Source: Streptomyces sp. NBC_00690 (GTDB lineage: Bacteria; Actinomycetota; Actinomycetes; Streptomycetales; Streptomycetaceae). From it: 64,000 nt of DNA. The stretch is taken from positions 4,650,001-4,714,000 of the forward strand of contig NZ_CP109009.1 in NCBI RefSeq assembly GCF_036226685.1, given 5' to 3'. A program made the translations under genes and the position numbers. Of the stretch, positions 43,437-50,811 are shown piece after piece (the stretch's first letter is position 1; every line of letters begins with the position of its first letter). Under the pieces are notes generated by a model. It was given only the letters and a program-made list of their open reading frames with translations, was not told the origin of the DNA and did not search any database.

Positions 43437-43464
43437 CACAAATACTCAAGCACAAATACTCAAG
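43437..43464. repeat. 14-bp tandem repeat, two copies
   Basis: CACAAATACTCAAG occurs twice head to tail at 43437-43450 and 43451-43464, just beyond the 3' end of the signal-peptidase-like gene. AT-rich relative to its surroundings. No function evident. Confidence 0.7.
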
Positions 43465-43469
43465 ATCGA

Positions 43470-44126
43470 TTAGGTCACGGGCCACGGTGGCACAGCCGCG
43501 AGCGATCGCCGGGCATGCCGCCCGGCCGCGTGCCCTCGGATCCCCAGGCCGATCCCGACCAGGGTCAGCACGATCCCGAGCGGCACCAACACCGCTGGCA
43601 CGGTGAAACCCTTGTGCACTCGCCCGAGCACCCCGGAGGCCGCGACGCTGCCCGACTGCTTGTCGAGGAAGTATCGCGAGTCGTTCGAATTCCCCCGGTG
43701 ATCGCCCAGCAGGAACAGCCGCCCGTCCGGCACCTTCACGTCGTATGGTCCGGTTGTCGGGTTCACTTCGCCGCGCATCACATACGGTTCGTCGATCGGC
43801 TTCCCGTTCACCGTGATCCGACTTCCGTCGCTCACCACATGATCGCCGCTCATCCCAATGACCCGCTGCAGGGCCGGTCTCCCCTGATAGCGATCGGGCA
43901 CATGGACGAGTAGGACATCACCCCTACGTATCTCGCCCGCGCCAATGCGCTCGATGACCAGCCGCTCGCCTGGGCGGTACGTGGGCTTCATCGCCTCGCT
44001 CATGACGGTGGCCCCCTGGTAATTCGTGAAGAAGTACCCGATGCCCCCCAGCGCCAGGACCAGCCCGAGGGGCACAAGTAACCAGGCCGCAACTCTTAGC
44101 CCGCTGCCCACTCCCCGCTGCTGCAT
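43470..44126 (-). CDS. S26 signal peptidase I-like protein lacking the catalytic lysine
   Basis: A 218-residue membrane protein with one N-terminal helix and one C-terminal helix. The conserved boxes of type I signal peptidases are present: box B VMSEAMKPTY with Ser43 as nucleophile, box D LQRVIGMSGDHV, and box E GDHRGNSNDSRYF. At the position of the general-base Lys (K in the usual KRV/IG box D) there is Gln87. The enzyme may therefore be inactive, regulated, or use another base. The start is the ATG at 44126 with GGAGG seven bases upstream; the longer frame is an artefact. It stands alone, next to mobile-element relics. Confidence 0.78.
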   Translation of the reverse strand: MQQRGVGSGLRVAAWLLVPLGLVLALGGIGYFFTNYQGATVMSEAMKPTYRPGERLVIERIGAGEIRRGDVLLVHVPDRYQGRPALQRVIGMSGDHVVSDGSRITVNGKPIDEPYVMRGEVNPTTGPYDVKVPDGRLFLLGDHRGNSNDSRYFLDKQSGSVAASGVLGRVHKGFTVPAVLVPLGIVLTLVGIGLGIRGHAAGRHARRSLAAVPPWPVT

Positions 44127-44261
44127 GAACACCCCTCCTTTGAAAGTCCCGAGGCCAGGCGGACCGGTAGAGGCTAAGCGGCCTCGAGGCGGGAACGCAC
44201 CTCGCCCGAAGGGAGAGTGTCTAGTAAACGCGGATCTGTTGATCACGGAGACGGCCAAGTG

Positions 44262-44366
44262 AGTGAGATGACGATCGAGCAGGAGTGCGTGGCTGAGCCG
44301 GTCGGTGTGGCCACGTCGGACGAGCAGTTGATCGCGATACTGATCGATCGGGCCCCGGCGGATGCT
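44262..44366 (+). pseudogene. 5' fragment of an IS256-family transposase
   Basis: The frame MSEMTIEQECVAEPVG ... SDEQLIAILIDRAPADAW resembles the first ~35 residues of IS256/Mutator-type transposases in Streptomyces, which continue with ...GLQLTGEGGLLQQL. It then runs directly into a different reading frame that belongs to an integrase. A relic left by insertion and deletion. Confidence 0.5.
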
Positions 44367-44713
44367 TGGTGGGTGAGCGGGGCAAACCGTTCCGGCGGTC
44401 CGCCTTCGGGCGGAGGTGGCGCAGGGCTCGTACGACGGTCGGTCTGCCGGGCGACTTCCGTTTCTACGATCTTCGTCACACCGGCCACACTCTCGCGACA
44501 CGCTCCGGTGCGACCCTCAAGGACACGATGGTGCGGGCCGGGCAGTCGTCGGAGAGGGCCGCGCTCATCTATCAGCACTCGGATCTTGAGCGGCAGAAAG
44601 AGGTAGCGGGCGGACTGGACCGGATGGTGCGGCTGACCCGTGAGAGGCTCGCGAGGAGCGCGAAAAGGGTTCAGGTGGTGCGCAGGTGGTGCGCGAGCCC
44701 TAGAGAGGTCTAG
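44366..44713 (+). pseudogene. C-terminal fragment of a tyrosine integrase
   Basis: About 115 residues. It begins with VGERGKPFRRSAFGRRW, the usual segment before the catalytic core end. It carries the box II motif LRHTGHT (Arg/His) and the catalytic Tyr context AALIYQHSD, then the basic tail. The N-terminal core-binding domain and the first catalytic Arg are missing. It is closest in the window to the fragment at 62691-63060, which has a near-identical LRHTGHTL motif. Its 3' end abuts a tRNA-Gly remnant, as is usual for pSAM2-like integrases. Confidence 0.72.
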
Positions 44714-44723
44714 ACAACACGAA

Positions 44724-44748
44724 ACCCCCGGGTCTCCGACCTGGGGGT
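44724..44748 (-). terminator. tRNA-type terminator hairpin
   Basis: ACCCCCGGGTC pairs with GACCTGGGGGT over 11 positions (one G-T), with a three-base loop. Read on the minus strand it follows the 3' half of tRNA-Gly and looks like the native tRNA terminator retained beside the attachment site. On the plus strand it also lies just after the integrase fragment and is followed by a T-rich run. Confidence 0.75.
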
Positions 44749-44754
44749 CTTCTT

Positions 44755-44798
44755 TGGAGCGGGTGACGAGAATCGAACTCGCGCTCTGAGCTTGGGAA
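44755..44798 (-). other. 3' half of tRNA-Gly (CCC), integration-site remnant
   Basis: Read on the minus strand it contains the anticodon loop TTCCCAA (CCC anticodon), a T-arm with GTTCGATTC and the 3' end CCCGCTCCA. The 5' half (D-arm and first acceptor strand) is missing; beyond the anticodon the sequence no longer matches a tRNA. Such 3' fragments arise when pSAM2-like elements integrate into a tRNA gene and are later rearranged. It sits next to an integrase fragment and marks the left boundary of the island. Confidence 0.72.
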
Positions 44799-44929
44799 TC
44801 ACAGGTCTTTCGGGCCTGGATGTGACCCTGACCTGCAGAAACGGCTACATGCGCATGTCTGCGTAGTCTCTCGGGCTGACCGCTGTTGACCGTGGCGCCC
44901 CGCCCTATCTGGCACGGATCTGGCACGGC

Positions 44930-45290
44930 GCCACGCGATGACGTAGCTGAGCTCCTCAGTCTTCGTCGAGTACTTCCGACTCGTAGAGCCGGTGATGTCG
45001 TCGAGCAGCGAGAGTGCCCACCCGGCACAGTTCGCAGGTTCAGTGTCCACAACGGCCTTCTTCGTCGCCTGCGAGAGGTCGCCCTTGAGCTGATTGGTGA
45101 AGAAGCGCTTGGTGAAGGCGCCGTGGGCAGATCCATCTTCGCTGCGCAAGATGCCAATGCGTCACGCAGCAGGGTGCGCAGGCAGGCGTCGATGCCAGCC
45201 GTGGTGAAGACGACGGCGGCACGGGCCTGATCGAGGTGAAGTTCAGTTGCCCCGCGTGGGTCGTCCTTGGCGGCTCGCGAGTCTCGGGTA
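44930..45290 (-). pseudogene. frameshifted hypothetical gene at the island boundary
   Basis: Two overlapping minus-strand frames together look like one protein: HLDQARAAVVFTTAGIDACL then RTLLRDAL in one frame, followed near 45150 by AHGAFTKRFFTNQLKGDLSQ and ATKKAVVD in another. This helical layout is reminiscent of HEPN-type or other toxin/defence proteins. There is no intact start-to-stop frame. It is upstream of the defence operon on the opposite strand. Confidence 0.35.
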
Positions 45291-45502
45291 GAACCCGTAC
45301 ACCACTTCCCAGGATGCAACCACTCGGCACGCGGAGGTCTGCCGCCATCCCGCAACCCCCGTCACCCAACCGCAGGTTCATGTGGCGCTCTGGGCGCCTT
45401 GCTGTACTTGGGGAATGACCCAAACCTCTGTGAAACCCGCAGCACTTCAGCATAATGGTTGAAAGGGGTCATCCCCAGTCTCGTGCGTCATCGGGGGAAC
45501 AG

Positions 45503-46939
45503 ATGCGGCATGCTGAGCAACGGCGTCTTCTGCACCACGCGGTTGTGATCGTCCCGGGGATCATGGGAAGCGAACTCGTCGACACGTCCACGGGAGATGT
45601 TCTCTGGGGTGTGCCCGAACTGTTTCGTTACACCATTAGGCGGCACCGCCGAAGACTGCGTTCCCTCGCTCTGACCGACGAGGAGCGCGCCGGTCGCATC
45701 GGACGGGTGACGCCGAGAGCTCTGCTGTCGGTGTGTGAATGGCTTCCGGGCCTGGGCGGGATCGAGCCCTACAGCAGATTGGTCGGCCGGCTCCGGCGCG
45801 GGGCGGTACACCCGGCGGCCGTTTTGCCGTTCCCCTATGACTGGCGGCTCTCCGTACGCCACAACGGAGCTCTGCTGGCCGAGGCCGCCCATCGTCATCT
45901 GGAGGCGTGGCGCGCGCATCCCGCCCACACTGACCACATGATCCGTACGGGGGAGGACCGACCTGCGGGAATCCTGTTCGTGGCCCATTCGATGGGAGGG
46001 CTGCTCATCCGCGAGCTGTTCCACATCCCCGGCGCCGCCGATGAGATCCGAGGGGTGATCACTGCGGGCACGCCCTTCCAGGGCTCGGTCAAGGCCGTCC
46101 TCATGATGAACTCCGGCCGTGGTGCGCCGCTGCCGCTGCCAGCCGATGTGCTGCGCGAGATCACCCACACGATGCCCGGTCTGTACGACCTTCTGCCCTC
46201 CTACCGTTGTCTCCAGGATGGCGACGACATGCGGGCCCTGACTGTTTCCGACATCACCGCGCTCGGCGGCGACCGCGGCCTCACGGAGGATTCGCTGGGA
46301 TGGCAGCGCGACCGGGCGGGCACCGCTCTGTCCAAGCACAGCATGATCGTGGGTACGGAGCAGCCGACCGCACAGAGCTTCCGGATGGACGCCGGTCGAG
46401 CGGTCGCCCAACACCACATGGTGATCCGCCGTCACGGCGAGCTGCGCCGTGACGAAGGCGGCAAGCCGGTCACGGAGGACCGGCGTGGGGATGGCACCGT
46501 CTACCGATTCGCTGCCCACCTGCTGGGCGTCCGGGAGATCCCGGTCGCCCAGCAGCACGGATCCCTTCCGCGCAGCAGCGGCGTCCTCGACGTGGCCGTA
46601 GGCGCGCTGAGCGGGCTGCGTCACCCTGAAGAGCTGGGCGATGTGCTGGGCGACGGGCGTTATGGGCTCGACGCACCGCACTGGGCACTCGTGGGGGAGC
46701 CCTTCACGATCCGACTCACCGGGACCGACGACCCGGCCGCGGTTGACTGCCTGGTAGAGGAAACCACAGGTTCCGGATTGACGCTCCGCCCGGTGCTGCG
46801 CCGGGACCGGGACGTACCGGGCTCGCTGTCGGCCCACTGCACGGTGCCGGGGCCGGGCCTGTACCGGGTCGAGATCTCGGGCGGCAGCGAACCCGTCTCC
46901 CAGCTGGTCCTCGCAGGTTCCGCCGCGGACGGCGACTGA
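45503..46939 (+). CDS. LCAT/PGAP1-like alpha/beta hydrolase, first gene of the defence-like operon
   Basis: A 478-residue hydrolase. The N terminus VVIVPGIMGSELVD (residues 14-27) is the oxyanion-hole segment of LCAT/PGAP1-type lipases. The nucleophile elbow is FVAHSMGGLL with Ser163. A C-terminal beta-rich region follows (WALVGEPFTIRLTGTDD). Family members deacylate or transacylate lipids, so this could be a membrane-damaging effector or a signalling lipase (inference). The frame starts at 45455, but the ATG at 45503 has GGGGGAA close upstream. It is followed 4 bp later by the caspase-NACHT-WD40 gene, so the two are surely co-transcribed. Confidence 0.8.
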   Translation: MRHAEQRRLLHHAVVIVPGIMGSELVDTSTGDVLWGVPELFRYTIRRHRRRLRSLALTDEERAGRIGRVTPRALLSVCEWLPGLGGIEPYSRLVGRLRRGAVHPAAVLPFPYDWRLSVRHNGALLAEAAHRHLEAWRAHPAHTDHMIRTGEDRPAGILFVAHSMGGLLIRELFHIPGAADEIRGVITAGTPFQGSVKAVLMMNSGRGAPLPLPADVLREITHTMPGLYDLLPSYRCLQDGDDMRALTVSDITALGGDRGLTEDSLGWQRDRAGTALSKHSMIVGTEQPTAQSFRMDAGRAVAQHHMVIRRHGELRRDEGGKPVTEDRRGDGTVYRFAAHLLGVREIPVAQQHGSLPRSSGVLDVAVGALSGLRHPEELGDVLGDGRYGLDAPHWALVGEPFTIRLTGTDDPAAVDCLVEETTGSGLTLRPVLRRDRDVPGSLSAHCTVPGPGLYRVEISGGSEPVSQLVLAGSAADGD

Positions 46940-46943
46940 GCAC

Positions 46944-49900
46944 ATGGACACGGAGCACGGTGCGGGCGCCGACGAGGACATGCGGGTCTTCCCGATCCAC
47001 GCCCTGCCTATCAGTACGCTGCGGACGATGGAACCGCTGGCAGCCGAGAAGGAGGTGGAGGAGATCTCCGCTGTCCTGGCCCAGCTCGGCGGGCAACCCG
47101 TCGACTGGGAACTCGGCTTACGGGAACCGGATCTGGCGATGGTCGACGCGCGGCTGGCGGACTGGGCGGCGGGCGGCGGGGCCCGTACCTCCGCGGTGTT
47201 ATGGATCGGGCACGGACAGTCCAAGGCCTCCGGGACCTCGTTGCTGGTCCCCGGGGTGCCGGGCAGTGCCACGGACGCGTGCTTCGTGCCGCAGAGCCTC
47301 GCGCGACACCTCCACGACGAGAGCCGACGCCGACACGTCGAGGGCGGTCACTGGGTTCTCGTTGTCGTCGAGGCCTGTGGGGCGGCCGGGTTTGTGGAGC
47401 AGGTCGCCACCGAACTGGGGCATCTGAAGGCCACCCAGGACACGGCCCTGCTGCTGATCGCCTCGGGAGCGGACATGGGCACCGGCTACCGGGGCGCCTT
47501 CCGCAGGAAGATTACCGAGGTCCTCGACGGATTCACCGACCAGGACCTGGACATCGACCCCCTCGACCTGGCCGGCCGGCTGGGAAAGTCCGCTGACTTC
47601 GTCGTCTACACGTACGGCCTCTACGGAGCACTGCCGCTGCGTCGCCGAGTTGCGGTGCCCTGCCTGGTGAGCGCCACAGTCCAGGACTACGGCAGACTCA
47701 AGCGCCTCCTGGCAGGAACCATGGACAGCACCCTCGCGCACTTCCTGCGTAACGGCATGGGCAGCGGATTCGCCGAGATGTCCTGGGGCTTCACCGGCCG
47801 TGGGCCCGACCTTGAGGTGATCGCCGACTGGGCCCACAACCCAAGCGGTTCTGGTGTACTGATCGTCACCGGTTCGCCGGGTGCGGGGAAGTCGGCGCTG
47901 CTCGGCAATGTCCTGTTGCACGCGCATCGCGACATCGGCCAGGCACTCGCCGCAGCGGTCTTCGCCGAGCGGTTGCGGCCGGATCTGCGGCTGCCGGACT
48001 TCGACGCGGTCCTGCATCTGACCGGGAGCACCCTGCACGACATCACCGGACAGGTCGCCTCGGCGTTCGGTGCCGGGCTGCCTGACCAGGCGCACGACAC
48101 CCAAGAACGGATCGCCGCCCTCATCGTCGCGGCGCAGGCCCGTGCGGCGACGGCTCCGGTGTTCTTGCTCGCTGACGCCCTGGACGAATCACGTGAACCG
48201 ATGCTCGTGGCCGGACTGCTGCGTGAGATCGCCTCGGTGCCTGGAGTGCGGCTCCTGCTGGGCACCCGCTCGTCTGCGCAGGAGCAGCCGAGCCGCGGGC
48301 AGGCCGGTGGCGAAGAGCTCCTCGACGCGCTCGGCTGCTACACCGGGCGCGCTCAGATACACCGGCTGCGGCGCGAGCCGCAGGCAGTGCGCACCTTTGT
48401 GGAACTGAGCCTGGGTCAGGGTCTCGGTGATCGGTACGCGACCGGGCCGGACCCTGCCGACCTCGTCGGCAGGATCGCCGACCTGGTTCGGGACCGGATC
48501 GCCGACGGGTCCTGGGAGTTCTTGCAGGCGTCGCTGGTCGTGCAGGAGATCCTGCGGGCACCCGATCTCCTCGAGCCGGGCCGGACGGCGGATCTCGAAG
48601 CCCTGCTGGCCCACGATCAACACGGCCTGTTCAACGCCGCCGTGGCACGTATCACCAGGGACTTCCCGCCGGCCGGGCCGCTGCTGGCCGCACTCGCCCA
48701 TGCCAGGGGCCGCGGTCTGCCGCGGGCCGACCAGGTGTGGGCCACCGTGGCCGGTGCGCTCGCTGAGGACGGCACCGTTCCGGCCGACGCGGACATCTCG
48801 ACGCTGCTGCACCATGCCGCCGCCTACGTCCTGCTCGACGGCGATGACCGGCGCAGCGTCTACCGGCTCGCACACCGGACCTTCTCCCAGCCTTTCCTGG
48901 CGGACGACAGCATGGAGCGCCGCCTGTCGATTGTCACGGCGCTGGCCTCGCTGGCGGCGGACCGTTCGGATGCCGCCCCCCGTGCTCCGCTGAACGGTTA
49001 TCTCTGCCGTCACCTGTCCGGGCACGCCGCTGATGCCGGTCCGGCGGGCTGGCGGGAACTGGCCCGGTACCGCCAGGTGCTGGACCGGATCGACATCCCG
49101 GCGCTGGCGGTGGATGTGCTGGGTGCCCGGCTGTTCGGATCGGCCCCTGGGGGACTGCCCGGGGAGGTGGCTGGCACCTTCGACTCGGCGGATCTGATCC
49201 GGGCGAGCAGCCTGGCCGACCGGCCCGGTCTGCGGCAACTGGGAACCGCGCGGGCCACGGGCGGGCTGCCGGAGGCCGGCCCGGAAGCGGCCTGGAAGGT
49301 GTGCTGGAGCCGGGTGCGACGGCATCCCCCGCACCTGAAACTGAATGGCCACAGCTACCCGGTGAGTGCGCTGCGACCCTGGGGGCCGGGATCGCCGCTG
49401 ATCGCCAGCGGCTCGGAGGACGGCACCACCCTGCTCTGGAATCCGTGGACCGATCACACCCCGGTCACCGTGCTGCCTGGCCCGGCGGACATTGCGGGCA
49501 CCCCTGGCCACAGTGTCCTGGCCCTCGCCACGGTGTACCCGGACGGTGACGAAGGCCTGCTGGCCGTGGCCCACCAAGACCGCCGCTTACGGATGTGGGA
49601 CAGCCGGGGCAGGCCGTTCGCTGACGAATTCGAGATCGACACCCCAACCTTCCTCACCGGTATGACGGTGCTCAACGGCGACCGTCGACGGCTGGCGATG
49701 GCCGGCTGGAACGGTTACCTGGCGCTGCTCGACCCCCACAGGCCCGGTATCAGGCCGCGTACGGCCGACGACCCCTTCGGCGGAAGGGTGCACAGCCTGG
49801 CCGCCGTCACCGGCCCTGATGGGGAACCGCGCCTCGTGACCGGCATCGAGGGAGGTTCTCTCGCGCTGTGGGATGCCTCCGGTGACGGGCCCCGGCGCCT

Positions 49901-50795
49901 GCGATCCGTCAGGACCGGCACCGAGCCCACCTCGTTGGCCGTGCTGTCCGACGCCCCGGGGCACAGCCTCGTGGCCGTCGCGAATATCGAGGCCGCCGAG
50001 CAGCCGGGACGGGCCGACGCCTCGTTGCACTTCTGGACGCTGTCCGGGAACGACCTGGTGCCGGCCGATGCCCCGCTGCATACCTGCCACGACGCCTTGA
50101 CGGCCCTGACTGTCCTCGCGAACGCTGATGGCACGCCCCGACTGGTCACGGCAGGCAGGGAAGGCTCAATGCGCCTTTGGGATCCTGGTAGGCGAAGCTC
50201 GATGGCATTGCTGCGCAAAGGAGCGTCGAAGGGGATCACACGGATCACGCCCATTGCGGGGCCCTCCGGCCAGTCATTGCTGGCCACCTCGGGACCCGGT
50301 GATCGCACGCTTCGGATCTGGGATCCCAGCATTCCCGACTCCTCCACCACGCCAGCCGGCGAGACCTACAACCGCCGGGTCGCCGCGCTGGCCCGCGGCG
50401 TCTCTCCCGACGGTGTCGAACTGGTTCTGATTACGGAGACGGACGGCACCGTCCGGGCCTGTTCCGCCGCCGACGGGAGCGATCACTCCGTCCCCCGGCC
50501 CGTCGTACCGGCACCCCGGACCGCGACCCCGGTACGCGTGCACACCAGCCACGAGGACACCGTCACAGCGTTCACACGGCTTTCCCGAGACGTCCTCGGC
50601 CGGCCGGCGGAGGCCTCGGGGAGTGCGGACGGCACTGTTCGGCTGTGGGACATGGAAAGTGGGCACGAGCTCCGGGTGCTGCGCCTGGGGTCGGCCTGCC
50701 GGGCGCTGGCCGCGCTCGACGGCGGCCGACTCGCGGTGGCGCTGGACGACGGACTGCTGGTTGTGGAGATCACGCCTGACACTCGGCGTAAGTAA
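46944..50795 (+). CDS. caspase-like protease-NACHT ATPase-WD40 protein
   Basis: 1283 residues in three parts. Residues ~1-200 are caspase-like (C14/CHF clan): the catalytic His is in LWIGHGQ (His90) and the Cys in VVVEACGAAGF (Cys145), with family-typical spacing. Residues ~300-560 are a NACHT-type STAND ATPase: Walker A TGSPGAGKSAL and Walker B VFLLADALDES. From about residue 790 there is a WD40 propeller of roughly ten blades, seen in repeated WD endings (TLLWNPW, LRMWDSR, LALWDAS, MRLWDPG, LRIWDPS, VRLWDME). This sensor-switch-protease layout is that of bacterial STAND immune proteins: ligand binding on the propeller drives ATP-dependent oligomerisation and protease activation. Its substrate may be the adjacent hydrolase (inference). 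Confidence 0.85.
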   Translation: MDTEHGAGADEDMRVFPIHALPISTLRTMEPLAAEKEVEEISAVLAQLGGQPVDWELGLREPDLAMVDARLADWAAGGGARTSAVLWIGHGQSKASGTSLLVPGVPGSATDACFVPQSLARHLHDESRRRHVEGGHWVLVVVEACGAAGFVEQVATELGHLKATQDTALLLIASGADMGTGYRGAFRRKITEVLDGFTDQDLDIDPLDLAGRLGKSADFVVYTYGLYGALPLRRRVAVPCLVSATVQDYGRLKRLLAGTMDSTLAHFLRNGMGSGFAEMSWGFTGRGPDLEVIADWAHNPSGSGVLIVTGSPGAGKSALLGNVLLHAHRDIGQALAAAVFAERLRPDLRLPDFDAVLHLTGSTLHDITGQVASAFGAGLPDQAHDTQERIAALIVAAQARAATAPVFLLADALDESREPMLVAGLLREIASVPGVRLLLGTRSSAQEQPSRGQAGGEELLDALGCYTGRAQIHRLRREPQAVRTFVELSLGQGLGDRYATGPDPADLVGRIADLVRDRIADGSWEFLQASLVVQEILRAPDLLEPGRTADLEALLAHDQHGLFNAAVARITRDFPPAGPLLAALAHARGRGLPRADQVWATVAGALAEDGTVPADADISTLLHHAAAYVLLDGDDRRSVYRLAHRTFSQPFLADDSMERRLSIVTALASLAADRSDAAPRAPLNGYLCRHLSGHAADAGPAGWRELARYRQVLDRIDIPALAVDVLGARLFGSAPGGLPGEVAGTFDSADLIRASSLADRPGLRQLGTARATGGLPEAGPEAAWKVCWSRVRRHPPHLKLNGHSYPVSALRPWGPGSPLIASGSEDGTTLLWNPWTDHTPVTVLPGPADIAGTPGHSVLALATVYPDGDEGLLAVAHQDRRLRMWDSRGRPFADEFEIDTPTFLTGMTVLNGDRRRLAMAGWNGYLALLDPHRPGIRPRTADDPFGGRVHSLAAVTGPDGEPRLVTGIEGGSLALWDASGDGPRRLRSVRTGTEPTSLAVLSDAPGHSLVAVANIEAAEQPGRADASLHFWTLSGNDLVPADAPLHTCHDALTALTVLANADGTPRLVTAGREGSMRLWDPGRRSSMALLRKGASKGITRITPIAGPSGQSLLATSGPGDRTLRIWDPSIPDSSTTPAGETYNRRVAALARGVSPDGVELVLITETDGTVRACSAADGSDHSVPRPVVPAPRTATPVRVHTSHEDTVTAFTRLSRDVLGRPAEASGSADGTVRLWDMESGHELRVLRLGSACRALAALDGGRLAVALDDGLLVVEITPDTRRK

Positions 50796-50811
50796 CAGGG
50801 ATGGGGAACCG

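Noticed and set aside
44243..45355. A single 370-codon minus-strand gene
   Set aside because: It is a fusion of an antisense integrase region and part of the frameshifted hypothetical gene; only the segment around 45150-45290 looks coding.
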